Shown one piece after another: positions 23,407 to 33,640 of a stretch of DNA of 64,000 bases. The position numbers and the translations under genes are program-made. The notes under the pieces are model-generated. The model ran no database searches. It was not told the DNA's origin and saw nothing but the letters and a program-made list of their open reading frames with translations. Within the stretch, counting starts at the first letter, position 1; the number at the start of each line of letters is the position of its first letter. Where the stretch lies: the NCBI GenBank assembly GCA_023101885.1, contig JALPQD010000137.1:2356001-2420000 (forward strand). Reading direction: 5' to 3'. Source of the stretch: Typhlomys cinereus. Its lineage: Eukaryota > Chordata > Mammalia > Rodentia > Platacanthomyidae.

Positions 23407-23990
23407 CAGTGCCCTGAGCCAGATGGTCTGGGTGTTATGTTCTGAATACAAAAATGGCCCCCACAGGCACATGTGTTTGGACAGTTGATCCCTAGTTGCT
23501 GGCACTGTTTCGAGAGGTTAAGGAACCTTTTGGACATGGGGCCTACCTGGCAAAGGTAGGGTCATAGGGGCGGAGCTTACATGTTCTGGTCTTGGTTCAA
23601 GTCCAAGCTCTCTCTGCTTCCTGATGTCTAAGACAATCCAGCCTCTCAACCTGCTCCCATTCCTTCCTCACCAGGATAGACTGTATCTCCTGTACTGTAA
23701 GCCCAAATAAACCCTTTCTGCCTTAGGTTGTTTCTATCAGATGTTGTCACTGGGCTAAGAAAAGCAGTTAACACACTAGGTTTGTTTTCCAGTTCTGACA
23801 CTTCCTAGCATGGTGACACTGAGAACCATCTTCACTGCTCTGTGCCTTGGTCTCCTCTGATAAAAAGGTAGAATTTACTAACCTGCCTCACCATGTTATT
23901 ACAAACATTAATGAATGCATGGAAAATATTGCATTGACAAAGGACCTGGCATGTACAGAGTGTACAGTTAATGTTCACCATCCTTCATTA
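23407..23990 (+). mobile_element. MIR split by an ORR1-type LTR
   Basis: Left part CCCTGAGCCAGATGGTCTGG (23,411-23,432) and right part TTTTCCAGTTCTGACACTTC onward form the continuous MIR order once the LTR at 23,433-23,775 is removed. The 3' part runs through GGTCTCCTCTGATAAAAAGG to the GGACCTGGCATGTAC segment near 23,955. Confidence 0.65.
23433..23775 (+). mobile_element. ORR1-type MaLR solo LTR
   Basis: 343 bp, starting TGTTATGTTCTGAATACAAA and ending AAGCAGTTAACACA. AATAAACCC at about 23,707 is the poly(A) signal. Flanks CTGGG and CTAGG are a 5-bp TSD with one change. Length and motifs fit rodent ORR1. Confidence 0.75.
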
Positions 23991-24059
23991 TAACTCACTA
24001 TCCCAACTTCAAGTTTCTGGAGGACTTAATGCTTGGATTTATTATCATTGACTTTCAAC

Positions 24060-24270
24060 TCAAAACTTGCTATTCAGAGTAGTCATCTTATAGCTGTCTG
24101 CCATCTTGACCTTTCTAAAATGTCTTCCTACCAACTCACTTTCTTGCTCCAAAGCTTTCAAGGGCCTCGTACCCCCAAGAAAATAGCCAAACCCCTCAGT
24201 CCAGCTTGTAAAACTCCCTAAAACCTGGCTACGACCTGCTTTTCCAACTGTTGCTCCTCTTCTTTTGTAT
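24060..24270 (+). mobile_element. Probable L2 fragment
   Basis: CTTTCTTGCTCCAAAGCTTTCAAGG, AATAGCCAAACCCCTCAG and CTGGCTACGACCTGCTTTTCC follow the L2 order (cf. 2.6 kb). Confidence 0.45.
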
Positions 24271-25077
24271 CGCTGACCTGATACATTCTTCTATTCCATA
24301 ATTCATATTCATATACACACGATAATACACAACAACTGGCCAGTAACTGTTCGTTGAGGTGACTTTTTGCTCTGGCAGCCTGGAGTACAGTTGTTTATAG
24401 CTGACTGTGGTGAATGATCCAGAAGACTGCAGTCTATCTAGCCAGAGGAAGGATTCACCCAGAAAACCCAGTCTGAGCACTGAAGCTTCCGAGGCACTAA
24501 GCAGCAATCATGAGGGTCAGCTACAACTGTAGCATAGATCTCCCACAGTGTTTAGTCTCAGATATGATCCTGTATATCAATGCTAACTTTAAATAATGCT
24601 CCTGTTGAGGAGTTTAGAGAAAAGGCTCTAGAGCACTAAAGGATTTAAAATGCAATAGCATTCTTGGCTAAATATTATCCTGTCTGTAAACCTTAACCAT
24701 CCCAACTTCCCCCATAGGGGCACCACTTTAAGAGGAGTTTTGTTTTTATACTAAGAAGCAATCTAATCTCTCTTTGATCAACAAAAACTTCTGACCATAT
24801 TCTCAAAACTGACTAAAAATTCACCTTTGTATAGTTTGCTTCCTTTCTGGTGCTACGGAGGCTCACAGAGGATGTAGGGGAAAGCAGTCCATGCCTGGGA
24901 TTGAGAGGCCCCCAGTGGTGTGCTGATAACCCCTGAGGCTAAGAGGGAAACACTAATGTTTACACTAGCATTCATCCAGGAAGTGAAGGGCAGTTGCCCT
25001 GACAACTCCAAGATGAACATCTTCCTTCCAAAAAAAAAAATGGCCTTTGTTTCACAGCAATAGAAAAAGGACAGGGG
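24271..25077. other. Unrecognised sequence
   Basis: Open frames at 24,229-24,507 and 24,853-25,137 have no recognisable product. No repeat recognised. Confidence 0.45.
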
Positions 25078-25315
25078 AAGGCTGGGGAGACAGTTCACCT
25101 GGTAAACATGAGGACTTGAAAGTTCAGCCCCCAGCATCCATGTTAGGCACAGGTGGATCCTTGTGGTCCCCTGGTCAACCAGCCCAGCCTACTTGATGAG
25201 CTTCAGGCCAGTGAGAGACCTGACTCAAAAAAAAAAAAAAAAAGTGAACTCCTCAGGACAACACTTAAGGTTGTCCTCTAGTCTCCACACATATGCCCAC
25301 ATGAAAAAGAAGAGT
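25078..25315 (+). mobile_element. B4-like SINE
   Basis: GGCTGGGGAGACAGTTCACC head, CAGCCCCCAGCATCCATGTT, then a B1-like right part around GCCAGTGAGAGACCTGACTC and an A-run, then GTTGTCCTCTAGTCTCCACACATATGCC-type tail. Confidence 0.65.
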
Positions 25316-25419
25316 GGGAGGGAAAGAAGGGAAAAGGGGAGGGAAGGAAAGAGGGAAGGAGGGAGAGAGGGAGGGAAGAAGAGAGGGAGGGAAGGAGGGA
25401 AGGAGGGAGGGAGGGAGGG
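25316..25419. repeat. (GGGA/GGAA)n, 104-bp uninterrupted purine run
   Basis: All 104 plus-strand bases are A or G, mostly GGGA and GGAA units. Lys/Arg/Glu-Gly and Pro-Ser-Leu open frames on the two strands are artefacts of it. It probably expanded from the tail of the SINE just upstream. Confidence 0.95.
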
Positions 25420-25964
25420 TGAAGTAGAAGGGGAGCAGAATATTACATAATTTTTTATCAGGACACAAAATCTGAGCAATGGTTTCCTCTTGGTCTCCTA
25501 CTTTAAACAGATAAATACAGCCCCAAATTGTTTGCAATCTTGGGCAATTCCTAGATAGCACACACTAACTGGTTAGCCCTTGTGGAAAACAGAGCTCTTG
25601 AATCAGACTTTTGTTTGATCGGCATAGCGTTTTTACCTTTAAAAAACGTGTTTACTTATATTCCTTCCCACTGGATGGTTGCTCTGCCAGTTGAAAGATC
25701 CCCACTGCTCCTATTGTCTCATATCCTCTCAGACTTACAGCATCTAACAGTTCCTGCCTGAAGGTATTTATGTGTGCAATTCCTGTCAGACTTTGCCACT
25801 TTGATGGGACCCTTTCGGGTGGACTTCCCTGACACGCCCAGGATGCACCATCACATATATCATCTTTGACCTTCATTTCTCTTCTAGGCTCCGACACGTG
25901 TAAACTTGCTTCCTTGTTAAAGCAACACACTGCACAGCCTTCTGGAAATCTGTTTTCCTTTCCT
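25420..25964. other. Unrecognised sequence
   Basis: A 111-codon minus-strand frame (25,652-25,987) shows no domain. Nothing else seen. Confidence 0.45.
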
Positions 25965-26470
25965 CTGTTTTTTTTTAATTTTATCATTTTATTTTTCTTT
26001 TTTCTCTCCCCTTAATTCTCATTCCTACCATCCCTCCTTTTCCCTCTGACAACCCTTCATCTCCCCTGTCACACTCTCTCGTATTTTCAAATCTTCACTT
26101 GTATGGCCCACTGTGTTTCATCTAGTTTGTCTTTGATGTCATATGCCTGGCGCGATTCATGCTCCAGCAAGTGTCATAGATGAGTGGGTGCACCACTGAG
26201 GACAGCATTTTCCTTTCTTTCCTATTAGTTCTTATAAGTCTCTCAGGGAGATCTGGGGCTTCTCGAGATCTTTTGTTGGTGAGATAGGACAGTTCCCATG
26301 CAGTTCTTGCCATGTCCAGGAGAATGTGTCTGGCCCACCATTGTTCCTCTTCAAACTTTTATGATCTTACTGCCCCCTCTTCCTCGATGTTCCATGAACC
26401 TTGGGGTGGGAGTGGATGTTTTCTTTAGCTTGCTTGTTTCACCCACCCAGCAAGAAGGGACCATGTCCAC
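25965..26470 (-). mobile_element. Old rodent L1 3'UTR (Lx-like)
   Basis: T-rich start at 25,968, then CTTCTCGAGATCTTTTGTTG, CAGTTCTTGCCATGTCCAGG, CTGGCCCACCATTG and CTGCCCCCTCTTCC, the antisense of rodent L1 3'UTR. It is more diverged than the 14, 35 and 60 kb copies. Confidence 0.6.
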
Positions 26471-28504
26471 GGCACACTTCATCAACTCTGCTTATCTCAG
26501 CTCTCAGTTTATGCACAAGACTCACTAGAATTAAAGGCATATGGGTTTGCAGTAGTCAGTTTCTGCTATCAGGCTAAAAGCCTAGTCTTGAATTGTCTAT
26601 CAAGAGCCTTCAGCTTTGGAGAACGGTAAGCTGCGATGCTTGCTACTCGCTATTGCAAACTTTCGACCTGCCCAGCAAGTTCCTAACATCTGTCTGGTGC
26701 CACCTGGCATGTTGAGCTCACCAAGAGAGTGAAGTGGCCTTTGTTGTTTTGGATTCCACCAGGACAGTTAAGTAAAATGTTTAGCATTCCATTTCTTGGC
26801 CATGGAAGGAGATGGAGACGAGTCAGCCTTTGACACACACAGGACTCACCCAGTAAGTAGCCAGAGGGAAGTGTTAGCAACATGTAATTAGCCAGCTGGT
26901 CATCTCCATTTCAATCCACCCAACTGCCAAGTTTTAAAGCATTAAATGCTTTAGCATGCCAGACAGTTCAAAACCAGATTTTTTCAATCTGTTTTCATGT
27001 CACCTCTCTTCCCTTTAGCCAGCTTCGTACACAAACGAGGGGTCAAGTAAGTTAATCCTTCAAATAAAAGGGTGCTAAGGCTTTCGGTGGGAGTCAGTTG
27101 GTAAGTCAGTATAAACTTTTCTCGAACTCTTGCTCAAGAAGAAAATTGCTTGAGCGCTAATTATTCTTGAGGCTGGATTGCTCAGACCTCATCTCCAGTC
27201 CAGCTCCTAATGTAGGACAAATATTTTTCCTTTTGGTCTGTGTTGCAAAAGATAGGCCTGGTTATCAAAACAGACCCCAAGTATGCATGGAAGGAGCTGA
27301 AAGTCATGGGGCCCAGTTCTTATCTTTTTTTTTTTTTATTTCTAAATCCATATCTCTTGTTTAGGAATCTGGGAAGCAAACAGCCATTCCTGGAATCTTA
27401 ATACACATGCACCCTAGCTCCTCATCCCCCTTCTTTATGCCTTCCTGCATACCACCTCCTTCTTGGCTTTCCCCTTGGCTCATGATATGTTTACTTCAAT
27501 CCAACTGAACTCAAACGACATGGTCCTAATCAAAGCAACAGCACTGCAATTCCTTATTATTTTCTTTTCCCCCTCTGAGAGTCAAGTCTGAAAATCTCCA
27601 TATGCCTGGATATTCTCGAGCAAGTAGTTTGCAGTAAGAGATCATGAGCATAGAGTTTAAGTTACTTGTGGTAGAAATGAGATCCTGTCAGATATCCTTC
27701 TCCAGCTAAGTTCATTTGGTGATTTCAGGGGAAAATGATGCTCACAGAGGAGCTGCTAGTAGCAACTATTCTACCTTTGAGCATCAACTTACTGAGACAA
27801 TTTCCAATATTATTATTATTAATTGATAAATGAAGCCTTTAAAAGTTCGAGTTTCAAAGAAAAATAGTAGCATGTCTTCTATTCTTTTAGCCCCATGTCA
27901 TACATTGCATATTAAAAGTTATCATGCAGCCATTTTATAAGAATTAAGATCAAACATGCTACCAGTTTTTATTGGTTTTATTGCTAGAAATTAAAATGCC
28001 TAGTTAGGATGATCATAGAGTAAACGCATGAGTTTTTCACAGATCCTGGCATAGTCAACACCATTGTATTTATTTTGTTTTTCTTTTATAGCTGCTAGGA
28101 TATTTGGTGCCAGAATTCCTGGCATGTGTATCTGGGATTGGATGTTAAGCAGACCACCATATATACTCTCATTACACAGCCTGGGACAACATGGAATTTG
28201 TTTGGAACATTATCAGTAAACTCTTCTTCTGACATTAATTCCTGCTTCCTGTGCCTAACAGTGTTACTCAGTTTCTGAAATTCCCTTTCTTCATTTTTTT
28301 GTCTCCATCTGCTTGTCTGCTATGTCCCTGCCCAGTTGTGCTTTCTGGACATAGGTTGAACCAGTTCCCTACAGTTGGTCACACGAGGGTGCCTGTATTC
28401 CAAGGACCTTCTGTCCAATGATGACATCATGCTGGTGCATCATCTGGATATCCCCATATCACCTGGTGTCTATTCTATACTATGTACAGACTCATCTGTT
28501 TCTA
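26471..28504. other. Mostly unrecognised sequence
   Basis: Two kilobases without an identifiable gene or repeat. Minor A/T runs at 27,327-27,340. Small frames at 26,683-26,883 and 27,167-27,364 are not supported. Confidence 0.45.
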
Positions 28505-28730
28505 CTATGGATTCTATTACCACCCCCCAAAAGATATGCTCCAAGTTTTAATCCTGAAACTGTGAATGAAACTTATTTGGAAATAAGGTTTTCACAGATA
28601 CGATCAGGTTAAGGTGAGGTCAAACTAGGTTAAGATAGGCATTAAATTCAATGTAACTAGTATCCTTAAGAAAAGGAAGTCAGACATAGAAGCACAACAG
28701 AGAAACAGAGGGAGAATGCCATATTAAGAT

Positions 28731-29110
28731 GGAAACTGAGCATTGAGAAAATGGTTCAATAGATAAGATACTTGGCTTACGAGCCTGAGAACCAGAGTTC
28801 AAATCCTCAGAACCCACATAAAAGCTGAACAAATGTGGAGGCCTCATGTAATCCCAACATTTGTGAGACAACAGTAGGGAATCTCCAAAGAAAGCTGGCT
28901 AGTTAGCCTAGCCAACTGCAAGATCTGGGTCCAATTGGGAGAACTTGCCTTGATAATAAAAGCGGAAAGCAATCAAAGGATTCACCTGACTGTCAACATA
29001 CATAACACACATGCATACACACCCACATACATGTGTGCCCACACACATGGGAAGAAGCATGCATACATACCCCCAAGCATGCATGTATAAACAAAATAAA
29101 GAAGGCAGAA
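28731..29110 (+). mobile_element. B4-type SINE
   Basis: GCATTGAGAAAATGGTTCAA head, GAGTTCAAATCCTCAGAACC, a B1-like part with CATGTAATCCCAACATTTGT, then a CACATGCATACACACCC tail and AAATAAAG. Confidence 0.7.
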
Positions 29111-29189
29111 AAGGAAGAAAATGAGGGGGAGGAAGAAGAGGAGAACAGATGATAGTTGCAAGCTGAGGAATCCCCAGGACTGCTTGCAC

Positions 29190-29353
29190 TCACAACCTGA
29201 GAGCAATACGGGTTTCCCAGGCTCCACCTTCCAAGGCTGGAAGTGCAGGTCACCACCATTTCTCCCTGGCATTTTTACATAGGATCCGGGATCTGACTCA
29301 GGCCCTCCTGCTTTCGAGCCAGAGGCTTAACCCTGAGCCATCTCTCTAGCCCA
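29190..29353 (-). mobile_element. DIP-type SINE, 3' truncated
   Basis: GGTTTCCCAGGCTCCACCTT, CTGGAAGTGCAGGTCACC, a GGGATCTGACTCAGGCC segment and the antisense head GAGCCATCTCTCTAGCCC. The (TG)n tail is absent. Confidence 0.65.
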
Positions 29354-29429
29354 GAACAATTTTTTAAGATACCTAGTTTGTGCTGTTTTGTTATGCAGGA
29401 AATTAACACAATTTTTCTCCCACGTTTGG

Positions 29430-29720
29430 AGAACTGTTCAATTCATTTTAACTAACATTTATTCAGTACCTACTAACTGCCAGGGACTTTTCAGAGATTT
29501 TGCTAACGCACCATAAATAACACGCAGTCTCTGTTGCTCGGAGACTTTCCAGCCCACTGGAGAGATGATGTCACATAAGCCCAGAGAGGGAGCAGTGCAC
29601 AGGGTGTTTGGGAAGGCAAGGAAAGACTCTTACTCCAGTCCAGGCTTCAGAAAGGCATCCCAAGGGAGATAAAGGCGGAGAAAAATCTTGAAGGATGCGT
29701 GCCCTGGAGGAAATCTGCAG
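29430..29720 (-). mobile_element. L2 LINE 3' end
   Basis: TAACATTTATTCAGTACCTA then CTGCCAGGGACTTTTCAGAG and GAGACTTTCCAGCCCACTGG are the reverse complement of the L2 3' end. Confidence 0.55.
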
Positions 29721-30059
29721 CAGGAGGAAATGAACAGCTGTTCCTCTCCCACACCCAGCTCTAAAAGAAGCCCTTCCTGCAGCAGAGGGGTTTCAGTGGA
29801 AACTGAAAGTCAGGCCACACTGCATAAAGATCCTCTCCCAGAGCTATTCCACAGCCTGAAGCATCTTAACAACTTGGCTTTACAAAACAAGTCTGTCTCT
29901 CCTAAGACTTGGTCTAAGGAAGAAAGATGTTTGCTCATTTGTTTATTTATTTATTGTCTTCTGTGTCTACAAGTATATTGATCGACTGATGCAATATTAT
30001 TTGTCTTTGGAGACAATTGATTTAGAAAAACAAAATATTTTGAATACAGATTAAAGAAT
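29721..30059. other. Unrecognised sequence
   Basis: A 97-codon plus frame (29,688-29,981) has no recognisable domain. Confidence 0.4.
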
Positions 30060-30285
30060 ATGAAGGGCATTTGGGTGTGATGTGCACACCTGTAATCCCA
30101 GCTACTCAAAGGAATGAGGCAGAAGGTTCACAAGTTCAAGACTGACCTGGGAAAACTACATAGACTTGTCTCAAAATAAAAATTAATTAACATGGCTTAT
30201 AATGCAATCAGTGCCTAGCATGTATAATGCCATGAGTTCAATCTCCAGTACTAGATGTAGGAAAGGGGGAGTGTGGGAAAGGGAG
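30060..30285 (+). mobile_element. B1 followed by ID-like SINE
   Basis: GTGCACACCTGTAATCCCAG, GAGGCAGAAGGTTCACAAGT and GACCTGGGAAAACTACATAG are B1. It is followed by GGCTTATAATGCAATCAGTGCC and CAATCTCCAGTACTAG, an ID-like unit. Confidence 0.7.
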
Positions 30286-30299
30286 AAAAAGAAGTTATG

Positions 30300-30412
30300 A
30301 GACTGACAGAGGGCTTATGATACAAGGACCATTTGATCATCAGGAAGTTAACTTTAAAACAAATCAAACACTGACAAAGATTTCTGTGACAATGTCAGCA
30401 GTTCTCCTTTCC
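30300..30412. repeat. 113-bp direct repeat, copy A
   Basis: Matches 30,841-30,953 at 111 of 113 positions (differences near 30,355 and 30,392). The copies are 428 bp apart. Confidence 0.95.
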
Positions 30413-30509
30413 AAAGTGTCCTTCCCGTGACAAAGTGAAATAGAAAAATCAGAAAAACAGTCAAAAAACTAAAACAGTACACACACAATTTGAAAATTCA
30501 AAGATTTTT

Positions 30510-30830
30510 TTAAAATCTCATGATTTATTATACAGAGGCGATTACCATGTTAATATTCTCCATAGATTTTCAACTAGATTGTTTTGGGGGCACCATTTTG
30601 ATTTTGTTTATGTCCTTGTATTCATAAGTAATCTATTATCCAGCCTTTTATTTACACAGAGTATCGCAGCATAAATATCTTCCAAGGCCTTGAGGAATCA
30701 TCATAAACAAAATTTTAATGGCCATTTAGTTGCATAAATGCCCATATTTTACTTAACCAGGCTTTGAGTTAGCTATTGAGGCCAGATCATAAGTTTTTAA
30801 ATAGTCTTCAGATAATGAGCTTTTTAAGCA
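30510..30830 (-). mobile_element. Old L1 (L1M) fragment
   Basis: AAATATCTTCCAAGGCCTTG, TTTTAATGGCCATTTAGTTG and CATATTTTACTTAACCAGGC are the antisense of the ancient L1 3' region (the sensory 'island' of ORF2 end/3'UTR). Confidence 0.5.
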
Positions 30831-30840
30831 ACTTCATCAC

Positions 30841-30953
30841 AGACTGACAGAGGGCTTATGATACAAGGACCATTTGATCATCAGGAAGTTAACTTCAAAA
30901 CAAATCAAACACTGACAAAGATTTCTGTGACAGTGTCAGCAGTTCTCCTTTCC
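30841..30953. repeat. 113-bp direct repeat, copy B
   Basis: Second copy of the 30,300-30,412 unit, flanked by unrelated sequence on both sides. Confidence 0.95.
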
Positions 30954-31483
30954 TTTACCCTCCTAAAGCTTTTTTCTTCTTTTGCCGTGAGCTCTCTCTA
31001 AAGCAACTCAGCTTCTCTAGAACCTAGCAAAGGCGAGTGTAAAGTACTAAGTTCTCTGGGGTCTCTGCTCTCCTCCTTGGACTAAGTATTGGTCAACTGT
31101 CTCTACCATTTTGGCTCAAAACAAGCACTTCAATGCTAGTACAAAATCCTGCTTTGCTCCCCTCAGTCACACCCTTGGGGGTTAACTCCAATGTACCTTT
31201 ACCTTAAACCCATTTTCCTTATAGGAGTTAGGAATCATGACACAAAGGACATATTCAGTCATTACTCAGTCTATTTTGACCTCAGTGAAAACCAGGCTAT
31301 TGATGATCTTTCTCTCTCTAGCCCTCTTAAAGAGAATAGGCATGTCTCACCAAAGAAATATTTCTTTGGGGATGACAGACAGGGTCCTGCTCCAGGCCTT
31401 AATAGGAATGTAGAGCAGTGAACAATATAGATGCTATTCCTCCTTCTGAAATCAGACAAATCCTACATCATTCCTAAACACGC
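30954..31483. other. Unrecognised sequence with 20-bp palindrome
   Basis: A perfect palindrome lies at 31,350-31,369 (half-site CCAAAGAAAT). No gene recognised. Confidence 0.5.
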
Positions 31484-31850
31484 TTGTAGCGGTTTCTGTT
31501 GCTACGAGACACCACTTAAACATAACTTAAAGGGAGAAAAGGAGATTGATTTGGCTTGCTGTTCCAGAAGGGATGTATAGTCCATTAACGGTATGGCTGG
31601 CTGACAGAAGCTAGAGGGTGGCCCTAAGTCACATCCATGATGGAGGCGGAGAGAGCTAACTGCAAACTGAGAGCAAACCACTAGCAGGGCAGGGCTAACC
31701 AACCTTAAGCCCACCCCCTATAACACATCTTCCTCCAGCGAGGCTCCATCACCTAAAGTTGCTACAATCTTTCCAAACATCAACTTAGAGTTCAAACACA
31801 TGAGCCAATGGGGAACAACTCACATTTCAGATACAGATTTGTAGCTCTGA
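31484..31850 (-). mobile_element. MaLR-type LTR
   Basis: GGTTTCTGTTGCTACGAGAC, GGAGATTGATTTGGCTTGCT, and CACATGAGCCAATGGGG near the end are the reverse complement of MaLR-type LTRs. Confidence 0.55.
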
Positions 31851-31859
31851 AGTCCCCTA

Positions 31860-31995
31860 TCTCTGCAGAGTATCTTTCTAGCCCTTTCACCTACATGTCA
31901 ATCCAATAAAGCACATAGTATAGGTATCATTATCCTTGCTCTAGAGATAGGAAACTCAAGGGGTTGCAAGTCTTGCCAAGTCCCCACATTTGTCA
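31860..31995 (-). mobile_element. Probable MIR fragment
   Basis: TATCATTATCCTTGCTCTAG and GATAGGAAACTCAAGG with CAAGTCTTGCCAAGTCC are the antisense MIR core. Confidence 0.45.
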
Positions 31996-32784
31996 GTACA
32001 AAGACAAATTTTAATTGAGTTCATCAGAACTGCCTCTCCAGAAAGAGAGGCAATCTGAAATCAATTACTCTTTAAAGCATACAATTCGAATATTTTTACT
32101 GGAGAAGGTTAGAAATAGCACTTTGAATCCTGTCAAATGACAAAACCGATAGGCCCCAAGTCAAGACTAGACAAAGGAGACAATAAAAGGTACAAGAAAA
32201 TATTGTGGAGACTTTACAGGCAGCCATAAATGCCCTATGCTGATTGGCTTACCCTTCTTTATTTCTCTGTGTATTTTTAAAATTTTTCTATTTATGTATT
32301 ATCTACAATTTAGTCTCTGGAAGAAAAGATTGCATTTGTATAGAAATTCAAATTGCATGTTGGCAAGTTGACACAACACTTATAAAATGCAGTAATGATT
32401 CTTTTCTAGGATTATCCTGGGATTAAATTAAAGTATGAAGTACTTAATGCAAAGCCTTAATGACTGTGAATTACCTCCCTTACTCCCTTTCATTCTCCCC
32501 CCCAATCCCTTATCCCAGTCCAAGGAGCCAACTTCACACAGCTCAGACTTCTGAAACTCAAAATCTCCAATTTCAAAGCTATTGAGTCTAGGTGGAAGCT
32601 GCTCAACAGCTTCCCCAACCTGACCACTTCCTGATCAACACTTGTGTCTCTGAGAGCCTTGGACAGAATCAATGCTCAAATCTCTCAAGAATCAGTCTTA
32701 ATCTGCCTGTGTGTTTTCATCCCTATCTGTTCATGGGATCCTTCTCCATCAGTTAGACAAATGACATTTGGATAGCATGCCTGA
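31996..32784. other. Unrecognised sequence
   Basis: No gene or repeat recognised. A C-run (32,496-32,503) and short minus frames only. Confidence 0.4.
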
Positions 32785-33640
32785 AGTCTTGTGTCTTAAA
32801 TAAGGAGAGGGTTTTATATGATGATGTCAAATCTCTTTTCTTGGAGACCAATATTACCCTTTAACTGCTCTGTACAAAATCAAGTCAACCTGGCTTCAAA
32901 TTTCCATGATCTCAAGTCCAATCTGTATTTCCATTCTTTGCTTGACCTGGCCACCCTCTTTTCATGTGTTTCCACCAACCTGTAGAAGCCCTCTTCAAGG
33001 ACAAACCTTTCCTGCTCCTCATGCCTCATTTCTTCCAGCTGAGATTTCACTGTAATCCATTTCCCCTGGAGGCCGAAGCTCCTACCATAGTACCTGCTTG
33101 AGGGAATCTGTTCACTCTCTTAAATCTGAAAGTGGAACTATATTCCCCAACTTCTCCACCATTGATTTCAACCCATTACTTCTCTACTTTATGCCAGAGT
33201 CTTTCAGATCTCTGAAGAAACAACTAAGAGGTCATTAAGTAGTAGAAATGAAAAGTCATAGTAAATGCCATGCCTGTTGAGCTTGTGTCTGAATAAATAA
33301 AGAGGGTCTTACAGGATGATACCAAGATTCCTCTTTTCTGTGGGTCCTGTGTTAGTTACATCCTTTAGCCATCAGATGACTAACCATATTTGGCATCAGA
33401 TTTCCATGGATCTCCTCTAGCTAACTCAATAAATGGCTTGATCTGGAACTTTCTTGACCACATGTCACTCTAGCTACCATAACTGCTCCCATCTGAGATC
33501 TTGAGCACCAGTGTCCAGTAGGCTCCTTTATATCATGCTCTCCTCTACACACATTCTTCCTTGGCTTCTCTGCCCAAGATGACACCAATCCCCAACCTCC
33601 AAACCTATAGCCCATAGTGCCTCATCTGCTCTCTGTCTTT
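32785..33640. repeat. Two degenerate ~0.45-kb direct copies
   Basis: The segment from about 32,780 (CATGCCTGAAGTCTTGTGTC) recurs from about 33,271 (CATGCCTGTTGAGCTTGTGTC), with shared strings such as CCTCTTTTC/CTCTTTTC, ATTTCCATG and later CTTGACC in the same order at an offset of about 490 bp. Strongly diverged. Origin unknown; L2 is possible. Confidence 0.5.

Larger units (their letters stand above)
28505..29412 (+). mobile_element. MaLR (MLT1/MST-like) LTR split by SINEs
   Basis: 28,525-28,730 carries the GATATGCTCCAAG, CTTATTTGGAAATAAGG and AGGTGAGGTCAAACTAGG series followed by ACTAGTATCCTTAAG, typical of MLT1/MST LTRs. The 3' end resumes at 29,364-29,412 with TTAAGATACCTAGTTTGTGC and TTTTGTTATGCAGG then TTAACACA. 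A B4 and a DIP SINE lie between. Confidence 0.6.
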
